Positions 23,247-30,963 of a stretch of DNA of 47,013 nucleotides are shown in pieces. Numbering within the stretch: the stretch's first letter is position 1; each line of letters begins with the position of its first letter. The stretch spans positions 1-47,013 of the forward strand of contig DBPP01000022.1 in NCBI GenBank assembly GCA_002305575.1, written 5' to 3'. A program made the position numbers and the translations under genes. The notes beneath the pieces are model-generated. The model was not told where the DNA came from and searched no databases. It saw only the letters and a program-made list of their open reading frames with translations. Source of the stretch: Ruminococcaceae bacterium UBA1417 (GTDB taxonomy: Bacteria > Bacillota > Clostridia > Oscillospirales > Acutalibacteraceae).

Positions 23247-25520
23247 ATGTCAACGCATAAATGGATCGACAAAATCTGCTGCGTTGCCATCGCCCTTGCT
23301 CTGGTTCTGACGGTTGTTTTTATGCACGGCGAACGCCTGGGCATTCAGGCGGTTTCCACCGCGCTGGGCTACGAAAGCCGCCTGTTCGACACAAGCACCG
23401 TGCACACGGTGGACATCGTGATGGACGATTGGGAAGGCTTCCTCGAAACCTGTACCGATGAAGAATACACGGTCTGCGCCGTGGTCATCGACGGGGAGAC
23501 CTACAAAAACGTGGCAATCCGCGCCAAGGGCAATACGTCGCTGACGCAGGTGGCCAGCTACGGCAACGACCGGTACAGCTTCAAAATTGAGTTTGACCAC
23601 TACGACAGCACCAGAAGCTATTACGGACTGGATAAGCTGAGCCTGAACAACATCATCCAGGACAACACCTATATGAAGGACTACCTTTCCTATCAGATGA
23701 TGGGGGCGTTCGGCGTGGCCGCACCGCTGTGCAGCTATGCGTACATTACGGTCAACGGCGAGGACTGGGGTCTATATCTGGCGGTGGAGGGCGTAGAGGA
23801 AGCGTTCCTCACACGCAACTACGGCAGCGATGCCGCCGGTGCGTTGTATAAACCGGACAGCCAGAGCATGGGCGGCGGCCGCGGCAACGGCGGTCGGTTT
23901 GACATGGTAGACTGGCAGGCGGCCAAGGACGGCGCGGACAGCACGTCCGAATTTGAGGACGATTCCAAGGCAACAGAAGATGGCGTGGCGAACAGCCTGG
24001 ACAACGCGCCTGACTCCGGTGGCATACCCGCTGCACCGGGAGGCGGCATGCCAGACGGTGAAATGCCGGCAATGCCGGATGGTGGCGCGGTGCAGATGCC
24101 CGAAACCGGCAGTGACCGCAGCGACACAGGCGGTATGACGGGCAGCCGTGATGTTTCACTGGTCTACACCGACGACGCATACAGCAGTTATTCGAATATC
24201 TTTGACAACGCCAAAACCGATGTCACGGACGCCGACAAGGATCGGTTGATCGAGTCGCTTCGGCAGCTGAACGCGTGTGAAAATCTGGAATCGGTCGTGG
24301 ATGTGGATGCGGTGATCCGGTACTTTGTGGTACACAATTTTGTCTGTAATTTTGACAGCTATACCGGCTCGATGATCCACAATTACTATCTCTATGAGCA
24401 GGACGGCCAGCTTTCGATGATCCCATGGGATTACAATCTGGCGTTCGGCGGCTTCCAGGGTGCGCAGGACGCGACGGCGCTCGTCAACTACCCGATCGAC
24501 ACGCCGGTGTCCGGTGGCACGGTGGATTCGCGCCCGATGCTCGCGTGGATTTTTTCGGATGAAACCTACACGGCGCTGTACCACGAAGCATTTTCCGAAT
24601 GGATCGCCGACTGGTTTGAAAGCGGGTACTTTGCGGAGATGATCGACGATGTGCAGGCCTTGATTGCCCCGTATGTGGAGCAGGATCCCACGAAATTCTG
24701 CACGTATGCGGAATTTGAAGACGGTGTGGAGACGCTGAAAACCTTTTGTCTGCTCCGGGCAGAAAGCATCCGCGGCCAGTTGGATGGAACCATCCCGGCT
24801 ACATCGGAAGCGCAGGCAGCAGACAGCACAGCGCTGGTCGACGCATCGGATCTTGATATCTCCGCGATGGGAACCATGAACAACGCGATGGGTGGCATGG
24901 ACGCAGGTATGGAAATGCGCGGTGGCAGAACCGGTGCGGCTCTGGAAGGAGCGACGCAGGTCGAATCATCATTGTCACAAGCCACCGAAACACAGGGGGG
25001 AACCCGCACGGAACGTGCACAGGTGGCGGAGAATACCGAGCTGCCGCAGGACGCAGCGACGTCCGATGACAGTGCTTTGCCGGATACCGATGCGGCGCCG
25101 GATGGAGCAATTCCGACGGACGGTGCGGCAATGCCTGGCGGGATGCAGCCGCCTGAGGTTGCGGGCGAAGGTCAGCCGGATGATAGCGCGGAAACCGAAG
25201 CACAGCCGGACGATGGGGCAGTCAACGAATTTGGCACGGACATTCCGGATGGCGAAACGGACGGGCGCATCCCCGCCGACAGCGCGGATGCGGTGCAGCC
25301 GAATGCCGGGACAGCCAGTGCATCCGGTGCGGATGTTTCGGCCGGCGAACGGATGCAGGGCGGTGCATTTGCGGAAAGCGGTACAGGAACCGACTCGACG
25401 CCGGGCGCAGAGATTGCAACAGGCGCGCAGACGCTGGAAACCTGGGTGCTGCTCGGTGCGAGTGCGGCAGTGCTTGTCGTCGGCCTGCTCTTTGCGGCGC
25501 TGTACCGCAAGCGCGGGTAA
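23247..25520 (+). CDS. CotH kinase family protein, membrane-anchored
   Basis: This 757-residue protein starts with a signal-anchor helix (CCVAIALALVLTVVFM) followed by a CotH domain, an atypical protein kinase fold first known from spore-coat CotH. Visible family features are IRAKGNTSL, RYSFKIEFD, LDKLSLNN, the MKDYLSY helix and the catalytic/metal motif MIPWDYNLAFGG near residue 400. A low-complexity Gly/Pro/Asp/Met insert (about 205-310) interrupts the domain. A second low-complexity Ala/Asp/Thr-rich tail (about 515-725) leads to a C-terminal membrane helix followed by RKRG, so the kinase part is probably extracytoplasmic, tethered at both ends. It is the last gene of the VTC-DUF4956-CotH unit. 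The target is unknown. Confidence 0.9.
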   Translation: MSTHKWIDKICCVAIALALVLTVVFMHGERLGIQAVSTALGYESRLFDTSTVHTVDIVMDDWEGFLETCTDEEYTVCAVVIDGETYKNVAIRAKGNTSLTQVASYGNDRYSFKIEFDHYDSTRSYYGLDKLSLNNIIQDNTYMKDYLSYQMMGAFGVAAPLCSYAYITVNGEDWGLYLAVEGVEEAFLTRNYGSDAAGALYKPDSQSMGGGRGNGGRFDMVDWQAAKDGADSTSEFEDDSKATEDGVANSLDNAPDSGGIPAAPGGGMPDGEMPAMPDGGAVQMPETGSDRSDTGGMTGSRDVSLVYTDDAYSSYSNIFDNAKTDVTDADKDRLIESLRQLNACENLESVVDVDAVIRYFVVHNFVCNFDSYTGSMIHNYYLYEQDGQLSMIPWDYNLAFGGFQGAQDATALVNYPIDTPVSGGTVDSRPMLAWIFSDETYTALYHEAFSEWIADWFESGYFAEMIDDVQALIAPYVEQDPTKFCTYAEFEDGVETLKTFCLLRAESIRGQLDGTIPATSEAQAADSTALVDASDLDISAMGTMNNAMGGMDAGMEMRGGRTGAALEGATQVESSLSQATETQGGTRTERAQVAENTELPQDAATSDDSALPDTDAAPDGAIPTDGAAMPGGMQPPEVAGEGQPDDSAETEAQPDDGAVNEFGTDIPDGETDGRIPADSADAVQPNAGTASASGADVSAGERMQGGAFAESGTGTDSTPGAEIATGAQTLETWVLLGASAAVLVVGLLFAALYRKRG

Positions 25521-25743
25521 GCCTGACCACCGATTCTATAAAAATGAGCGGTTGCCCGGCGGAAAACCGGGTGGCCATTGCTTTCAGATGGAAATGTAAG
25601 GCAGGCGCTGGACAGTCAACTCCATGCGATTCGCCTGGTAGAGAGGTACTCCTGCGGGCGTGTCGCCATGGACAACGCCGTTGCGGCAGGCGGCGGACGA
25701 TGTGACGGGCACGAACGATGCGGACGGCGTGGCGGCGTATTTA
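25521..25743. other. Non-coding stretch between cotH-like gene and serA
   Basis: No intact gene is seen in this part of the 317-base gap. An imperfect hairpin (GCCCGG with CCGGGT) lies near 25556-25583. The frame through 25600-25740 reads like protein (for example TPLRQAADDVTGTNDADG) but carries an in-frame stop and lacks a start site, so it may be a decayed fragment or chance. Confidence 0.4.
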
Positions 25744-25783
25744 GAAAAGCGGCTTCTTTGTTCTCAAAGAAGCCGCTTTTTCT
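25744..25783. terminator. Bidirectional terminator between CotH and serA
   Basis: AAAAGCGGCTTCTTTG pairs perfectly with CAAAGAAGCCGCTTTT around a TTCT loop, with A- and T-tracts on the two sides, so it can stop transcription from both convergent units. Confidence 0.95.
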
Positions 25784-25837
25784 GCTTGATTCACCTTGTT
25801 ATTATACACGGACAGCCAAGCCGCACCGGCAGCCGGG

Positions 25838-26998
25838 TCAGATTGCCCGCGCACGCACGACCGGCTCGAGCGCCTCGAGTTTTTCGAGCAACGCGCCGTC
25901 CACGGCGTTCGAAACGTCGAGGATCGTGTATGCCCAGTCGCCGCGGGACTTCGAGAGCATGTTTTCGATGTTGATGCCTGCCTCGCCGCACAGCGTTGTG
26001 AAGGCGCTGATGGTGTTCGGAATGTTGCGGTGCGCAATACAAATGCGCGTTTCGGTGCCGCGCGGCATCGAGATGGCCGGGAAATTCACCGAATTCGTGA
26101 TGTTGCCGTTGTCGATATAATCCTGAATCTGGTTGACGGCCATCACCGCACAGTTGTCCTCGCTTTCGGGCGTCGAAGCGCCGAGATGCGGGATTGCGAG
26201 CACATTTTCCACACCGATCAGCGCGTCGTCCGGAAAGTCAGTTGCATACGCCGCCACATGGCCGTTCTCCAGCATTGGCAGCAGCGCCGCCGTGTCGACG
26301 AGCTCGCCGCGCGAGAAGTTGAGAAGCCGAACGCCCGGCTTCATCTTGGCGAGCGCTTCCGCGCCAATAAAGCCGCGGGTCGTGTCGTTCAGTGGGATGT
26401 GCATTGTGATGTAATCGCAGTTGGCAAAGATTTCATCCGCCGAGGCCGCTTTGGTGATGTTGCTTGAAAGGTGCCATGCCGCGTCCACGGAGAGGAACGG
26501 GTCAAAGCCGTAAACCTGCATGCCGAGCATCTGCGCCGCGTTCGCGACGAGCACGCCGATCGCGCCCAGGCCGATAACACCGAGCTTTTTGCCGAGAATT
26601 TCCGGGCCGGTAAAGGCGCTTTTGCCTTTTTCAACGAGTTTCGAAACTTCTTTGCCGTTGCCTTTGAGCGTCTTGGCCCATTCGATACCGGGCACAATGC
26701 GGCGAGAGGTCATGAAGAGCGCCGCAAGCACAAGTTCCTTGACGGCGTTGGCGTTGGCGCCCGGCGTGTTGAACACGACGATGCCCGCTTCCGCGCACTT
26801 CTGCACCGGAATGTTGTTGACGCCCGCGCCGGCGCGCGCAATGGCGAGCAGGTCCTTCGGCAGCTCCATGTCGTGCATGGCGGCCGAGCGCACGAGAATG
26901 CCCTCGGGGTTCTGCATTTCGGTCGAAAATTCATAGTCCGCGCCGAACCGGGCCGTGCCGACCGGGCTGATTTTATTGAGGCAGAGTATTTTGTGCAT
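25838..26998 (-). CDS. serA: D-3-phosphoglycerate dehydrogenase
   Basis: This 386-residue enzyme oxidises 3-phosphoglycerate to 3-phosphohydroxypyruvate with NAD, the first step of serine synthesis. The Rossmann motif GVIGLGAIGVLVANAA, the catalytic Arg in NFSRGELVD and the His in IPHLGAST are present. A C-terminal ACT domain of about 75 residues (from ETRICIAHRNIPNTI) probably gives serine feedback. The ATG at 26998 overlaps the serC stop by one base, with AAGGAG eight bases upstream inside serC; a GTG one codon earlier is possible. It is co-transcribed with serC. Confidence 0.96.
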   Translation of the reverse strand: MHKILCLNKISPVGTARFGADYEFSTEMQNPEGILVRSAAMHDMELPKDLLAIARAGAGVNNIPVQKCAEAGIVVFNTPGANANAVKELVLAALFMTSRRIVPGIEWAKTLKGNGKEVSKLVEKGKSAFTGPEILGKKLGVIGLGAIGVLVANAAQMLGMQVYGFDPFLSVDAAWHLSSNITKAASADEIFANCDYITMHIPLNDTTRGFIGAEALAKMKPGVRLLNFSRGELVDTAALLPMLENGHVAAYATDFPDDALIGVENVLAIPHLGASTPESEDNCAVMAVNQIQDYIDNGNITNSVNFPAISMPRGTETRICIAHRNIPNTISAFTTLCGEAGINIENMLSKSRGDWAYTILDVSNAVDGALLEKLEALEPVVRARAI

Positions 26999-28083
26999 CA
27001 CGCATTCTCCTTTTCAAAGTTCTCCATAAAGGCAACAAGCTTTTCGATGCCTTCGCGCGGCATCGCGTTGTAGATCGAGGCGCGCATGCCGCCGACACTG
27101 CGGTGGCCCTTGAGGTTGACAAACCCTGCGGCCGCGGCTTCCTGAACAAATTTTGCATCGAGATCCTTATCCCCGGTGACGAACGTCACGTTCATGATCG
27201 AGCGGCTGTCCTTTTCGGCGCAGCCCTTGAAGAGCTTCGAGCGGTCGAGGAAATCGTAGAGCAGGTTGGCTTTCTCAACGTTCCGCTTTTCCATGGCCTC
27301 GAGGCCGCCGACCTCGTTCTTGATCCATTCGAGGACGAGCTTGCACATGTAGATCGGGTAGCACGGCGGCGTGTTGTACATGCTGTCGCTTTCTGCGTGC
27401 ACCTTGTAGGTGAACATGGTCGGGGTGCCTTCCTGCGGCTCACCGATCAGATCTTCGCGGATGATGACGATTGTCAGGCCGGCCGGCGCGACGTTTTTCT
27501 GCGCGCCTGCGTACAGAAGACCGAACTTTGAGACGTCGATCGGGCGGCTCAGAATGCAGGAGGAGATGTCCGCGACGAGCGGCACGTCGCCGGTGTCGGG
27601 CAGCTCGTGGTATACGGTGCCGTAAATCGTATTGTTCATGCAGATGTGGAAATAATCCGCGTCGGGCCGGAACTCCTTCGGATCCAGCACCGGGATATGG
27701 CTGAAATTGTCGTCCTTCGAGGAGGCCACGACCTTGCAATCGCCGAAGCGGACGGCTTCCTTATAGGCCTTCGTCGAGAACTGGCCGGAAAGCACGTAAT
27801 CGGCCTTGTGGTTTTTCGTCATCAGATTGAGCGGAACCATCGCAAACTGCGAGGAAGCGCCGCCCTGGAGGAAAAGCACTTTATAGTTATCGGGAATCTG
27901 CATCACTTCGCGCAGAAGCTGCTCTGCGCCCTTGATGATACCGTCGTAGACCTTAGATCGGTGCGACATCTCCATGACGGACTGTCCACTGCCCTCGTAG
28001 TCGAGCATTTCGGCTGCGGCTTTCCGAAGGACGCTTTCCGGCAGCATGGAAGGGCCGGCTGAGAAGTTGTACACGCGATTCAT
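26998..28083 (-). CDS. serC: Phosphoserine aminotransferase
   Basis: This 361-residue PLP enzyme converts 3-phosphohydroxypyruvate and glutamate to phosphoserine. It begins with the family signature VYNFSAGPSMLP; the PLP lysine lies in LLYAGAQKNVAPAG, and the GGASSQFAM loop binds phosphate. The ATG at 28083 has a good GGAAGATC site and is preferred to an in-frame upstream ATG that lies near the -10 element. serA follows with overlap. No phosphoserine phosphatase gene is seen here, although the PHP protein at 31 kb belongs to a phosphoesterase superfamily. Confidence 0.97.
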   Translation of the reverse strand: MNRVYNFSAGPSMLPESVLRKAAAEMLDYEGSGQSVMEMSHRSKVYDGIIKGAEQLLREVMQIPDNYKVLFLQGGASSQFAMVPLNLMTKNHKADYVLSGQFSTKAYKEAVRFGDCKVVASSKDDNFSHIPVLDPKEFRPDADYFHICMNNTIYGTVYHELPDTGDVPLVADISSCILSRPIDVSKFGLLYAGAQKNVAPAGLTIVIIREDLIGEPQEGTPTMFTYKVHAESDSMYNTPPCYPIYMCKLVLEWIKNEVGGLEAMEKRNVEKANLLYDFLDRSKLFKGCAEKDSRSIMNVTFVTGDKDLDAKFVQEAAAAGFVNLKGHRSVGGMRASIYNAMPREGIEKLVAFMENFEKENA

Positions 28084-28151
28084 AATAAGATCTTCCTTTC
28101 TGGTTTTGTTCGAAGCTTCACGGGATGTTTTATCACAGTGAAGTTTCATTT

Positions 28152-28181
28152 ATTATATACACGCAAAACTGGAAAAGTCAA
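28152..28181 (-). promoter_or_regulatory. Promoter of serC-serA
   Basis: On the minus strand TTGACT and a perfect TATAAT are separated by 18 bases, about 70 bases before the serC start. Confidence 0.85.
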
Positions 28182-28287
28182 GAATAAATTTGTTTTTAGT
28201 AGAAATACAACTGTTTTTGTATGAAAAACAGACGTCCGTGTTCCAAAAGGGTATTTCCAGCATGCACAGCGGTGCGAATCTGTCTTT

Positions 28288-28310
28288 TAAGTGAGGACAA
28301 TTGTCCGCAC
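28288..28310. promoter_or_regulatory. Palindromic candidate operator between serC and the hydrogenase locus
   Basis: GGACAATTGTCC (28295-28306) is a perfect 12-bp palindrome, and the symmetry extends to GTGN and NCAC on the two sides. It lies near the middle of the 379-base divergent intergenic region, 114 bases upstream of the serC -35 and 62 bases upstream of the hydrogenase -35. No gene is seen in the rest of the gap. Confidence 0.5.
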
Positions 28311-28367
28311 AAATTTCAGAATAGCCGGGTGTATCTGGAAAACATATTGAAAAAATCTTTGCCTGCA

Positions 28368-28396
28368 TTGCAATTTTTGCATATATTGTGTATAAT
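28368..28396 (+). promoter_or_regulatory. Promoter of the hydrogenase sensory module
   Basis: TTGCAA and a perfect TATAAT with a 17-base spacer lie 67 bases before the first DRTGG gene. Confidence 0.88.
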
Positions 28397-28462
28397 GAAA
28401 GGCAATACCAGCGGGTGCGGCGCGGCGGCACTCGAAACACGCGAAAGGGTGGTAGTAAGATC

Positions 28463-28813
28463 ATGAAGGTACAGGACATCATCGGTATTCTCAAAGCGGA
28501 CGTTCTGGTGGAAGCTGACCTGGAAGAAGAGGTTAAAATGGCGTGCGGCAGCGATATGATGAGCGATGTGCTCGCTTTTGTTAAGGATCAGTCTGTGCTG
28601 CTGACGGGTCTCGTCAATCCGCAGGTGGTGCGCACCGCGGAAATGATGGACATGCGTTGCATCATTTTTGTGCGCGGCAAGCGGCCGGATCAGTCGGTCC
28701 TGGATCTCGCAGCGCAGAAGGATATCACGATTCTCGCAACACCTTACCGTATGTTTACGGCGTGCGGCCTTCTGTTCGAAAGCGGGCTTCGAGGAGGTTG
28801 CGATATATCATGA
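28463..28813 (+). CDS. DRTGG domain protein, first copy
   Basis: This 116-residue protein is a stand-alone DRTGG-like domain, a small alpha/beta fold often paired with CBS domains or phosphotransacetylase and thought to bind small ligands. Family-like stretches are CGSDMMSDVLAF and LLTGLVNPQVVRTAEMMDM, followed by the strand CIIFVRGKRP. It opens the hydrogenase locus, and its stop overlaps the next start (ATGA). AAAGGGTGGT serves as the ribosome site. A second divergent copy of the same domain lies at 30623. The ligand is unknown. Confidence 0.8.
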   Translation: MKVQDIIGILKADVLVEADLEEEVKMACGSDMMSDVLAFVKDQSVLLTGLVNPQVVRTAEMMDMRCIIFVRGKRPDQSVLDLAAQKDITILATPYRMFTACGLLFESGLRGGCDIS

Positions 28814-29244
28814 GTATGCTACAATTGAGGTATTCAGTCCCCGGAGACGACTTCACCCGCGCGGGAGAGGCTTCAGGCGACGTCAAGCACAAGCTGAAAA
28901 AGCTCGGGTATAACCCCACGGCCATCCGGCGTGTCGCCATCGCGATGTACGAGGGCGAAATCAATATGGTGATCCATGCGGGCGGCGGTGAAGCCGTTGT
29001 CGACGTGGACCCCGACAAGGTGGTCATCGTCCTGACCGACCACGGCCCCGGCATCGCGGACGTCAGCAAGGCCATGCAGGAGGGCTGGTCCACTGCGCCC
29101 GATAACGTGCGTTCGCTGGGGTTTGGCGCCGGTATGGGCCTGCCGAACATGAAAAAATACTCCGATGAAATGACGATTGATTCGGTGGTTGGAGAAGGCA
29201 CGACACTTCGGATGGTGGTTTACGCACAGAGCACGAAGCTGTAA
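28810..29244 (+). CDS. HATPase_c protein, anti-sigma factor/RsbW-like
   Basis: This 144-residue protein is a single GHKL ATPase domain of the RsbW/SpoIIAB type. The N-box is EGEINMVIHA, G1 is DHGPGIAD, and G2 is GFGAGMGLPNMKK, followed by GEGTTLRM. Proteins of this type bind ATP and act as serine kinases or sequester partners; no sigma factor or STAS antagonist gene is in the window, so its partner is unknown. It overlaps the first DRTGG gene and precedes the sensory hydrogenase-like gene by 36 bases. Confidence 0.88.
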   Translation: MSMLQLRYSVPGDDFTRAGEASGDVKHKLKKLGYNPTAIRRVAIAMYEGEINMVIHAGGGEAVVDVDPDKVVIVLTDHGPGIADVSKAMQEGWSTAPDNVRSLGFGAGMGLPNMKKYSDEMTIDSVVGEGTTLRMVVYAQSTKL

Positions 29245-29280
29245 GATTGCGATTTTAGACTGAATGAGGAGGCGTAAGCG

Positions 29281-30591
29281 ATGGGAATCTTTTTCCATTC
29301 GGTCACGCTGGATGAGAGCAAATGCGTCGGCTGTACGAACTGCATCAAACGCTGCCCCACGGAGGCGATCCGCGTGCGCAACGGCAAGGCAGTGATCACG
29401 AGCGAGCGGTGTATTGACTGCGGCGAATGCATCCGCATCTGTCCGCACCATGCCAAGCGCGCCAAGCACGACCATCTTTCCATGCTGGAAAATTATACAT
29501 ATAAAATTGCGCTGCCCGCGCCTTCGCTTTACGGACAGTTCAACAACCTGGACGATCAGGACTATGTGCTGACCGGCCTGAAGAAGCTCGGCTTCGACGA
29601 CGTCATGGAGGTATCCGGCGCGGCGGAGCTCGTCAGCGAAGCGACGCGGCGGCTGATGGATTCCGGCGCGTTGAAGCGCCCGGTCATCAGCTCGGCTTGC
29701 CCGGCGATCGTGCGCCTGATTCGCGTGCGTTTCCCGGACCTGTGCGAACACGTGCTGCCGCTGCTCTCCCCGATGGAGACGGCTGCCACCATCGCCAAAA
29801 AACGGGCTGTGGAGAAAACCGGGTTGCCGGAAGAGAAAATCGGCTGCTTTTTCATCACGCCGTGCCCCGCCAAGGTAACGGATATCCGCATGCCGATCAG
29901 CATTGAGAAATCGAAGGTGGACGGTGCGATTGCGATCAGCGAAATTTTCCCGCAGCTCTCCAACCGCATGGACAAGCTGCGTCCGGAGGAGGTGGAGCCG
30001 CTTTCAAGCTCCGGCATCATCGGCGTGAGCTGGGCGTCGTCGGGCGGCGAATCCTCGGCGCTGCTGAAGGAGAAGTATCTCGCTGCGGACGGCATTGAAA
30101 ATGTCATCCGCGTGCTCGAGGAGATCGAGGACGAGCGGATCGGCGAGCTGGACTTTATCGAATTGAATGCCTGCGCAGGCGGCTGTGTCGGCGGGGTGCT
30201 CTGCGTGGAGAACCCGTATGTGGCAATTGCGCGCTTGCAGCGGCTGCGCAAGTATCTGCCGGTTTCGCAGAGCCATCTGGAGCAGAATGCGCCGGTGCCG
30301 CCGGAAATGAATTGGAATGAGGAGCTGGAGTTCTCCAATGTGCTCACGCTTTCCGACGATATTGGGCGCGCGATGCAGATGATGGTGGAAATCGGCGATG
30401 TGGAGGAATCGCTGCCCGGTCTGGACTGCGGCGCGTGCGGCGCACCGACATGCCGCGCGTTTGCGGAGGATGTCGTGCGCGGCAACTGCAAAAAAGAGGA
30501 CTGCATTTTCATCCTGCGCAAGGAAATACAGCGCTTTGCGGATACGATTGCCAATCTGGACGGCGGAATCTGCCCGCACGACACAGAATAA
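29281..30591 (+). CDS. Sensory-type [FeFe] hydrogenase-like protein
   Basis: This 436-residue protein has two [4Fe-4S] motifs (CVGCTNCIKRCP and CIDCGECIRICP), then a hydrogenase H-domain and a C-terminal Fe-S domain (CGACGAPTCRAF...CKKEDC). The four cysteines expected to hold the H-cluster are kept: C140 in SSACP, C195 in TPCPAK, C298 and C302 in NACAGGC. The proton-relay Cys of catalytic enzymes (TSCCP) is Ala139 here, which is typical of sensory group C/D hydrogenases with slow turnover. It lacks the PAS domain of many sensory members; the neighbouring DRTGG, HATPase and PHP proteins may carry the output. It probably reports H2 or ferredoxin redox state in the cytoplasm. The start has a GGAGG site. 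Confidence 0.88.
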   Translation: MGIFFHSVTLDESKCVGCTNCIKRCPTEAIRVRNGKAVITSERCIDCGECIRICPHHAKRAKHDHLSMLENYTYKIALPAPSLYGQFNNLDDQDYVLTGLKKLGFDDVMEVSGAAELVSEATRRLMDSGALKRPVISSACPAIVRLIRVRFPDLCEHVLPLLSPMETAATIAKKRAVEKTGLPEEKIGCFFITPCPAKVTDIRMPISIEKSKVDGAIAISEIFPQLSNRMDKLRPEEVEPLSSSGIIGVSWASSGGESSALLKEKYLAADGIENVIRVLEEIEDERIGELDFIELNACAGGCVGGVLCVENPYVAIARLQRLRKYLPVSQSHLEQNAPVPPEMNWNEELEFSNVLTLSDDIGRAMQMMVEIGDVEESLPGLDCGACGAPTCRAFAEDVVRGNCKKEDCIFILRKEIQRFADTIANLDGGICPHDTE

Positions 30592-30622
30592 CGGCGCCTT
30601 TGGAAAGGAATGGTGAAGGAAC

Positions 30623-30958
30623 ATGCAAATCCATGAACTGGCCGAAAGGCTCGGCTGGAAACAGCTGACGGAAAGCGACGGCGCAGACCGCGAAGCGCTC
30701 GGCTGCTACTGCGGCGATCTGCTCAGCTGGGTGATGGGGCGTGCGAAGGCGGACGACGTCTGGCTGACTGTGATGGGGAATATCAACGCGATCGCCGTCG
30801 CCACGCTGGCAGACGTCTCGGCCATCGTGCTGGTGGAGGATGCCGCGCTCGATGCGGACGCGCTGAAGCGCGCAAACCAGCAGGAGGTTGCGATTTACAC
30901 GACGTCGCTGCCGGCGTATGAAACCGCGCTGCAGGTGGCGGCGGCGCTTGGAGCGTGA
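30623..30958 (+). CDS. DRTGG domain protein, second copy
   Basis: This 111-residue protein is a second DRTGG-like domain (CGDLLSWVMGRA, then VWLTVMGNINAIAVATLADV). It diverges strongly from the copy at 28463, so the two likely bind different ligands or form a heteromer. It stands between the sensory hydrogenase-like gene (31 bases) and the PHP gene. GGAAAGG and GGTGAAGGA precede its ATG. Confidence 0.78.
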   Translation: MQIHELAERLGWKQLTESDGADREALGCYCGDLLSWVMGRAKADDVWLTVMGNINAIAVATLADVSAIVLVEDAALDADALKRANQQEVAIYTTSLPAYETALQVAAALGA

Positions 30959-30963
30959 CGCGT

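Noticed and set aside
25598..25743. A possible small or decayed protein gene after CotH
   Set aside because: The most protein-like frame has an in-frame stop and no start or ribosome site; no homologue is recognised, so it is noted only as non-coding.
28441..28462. T-box-like string GGGTGGTA before the first DRTGG gene
   Set aside because: The specifier stem, full T-box sequence and terminator are missing, and the string serves as a ribosome-binding site.
28084..28462. A serine or T-box type leader before serC
   Set aside because: The serC leader is only about 65 nt from the predicted start and shows no aptamer-like structure.
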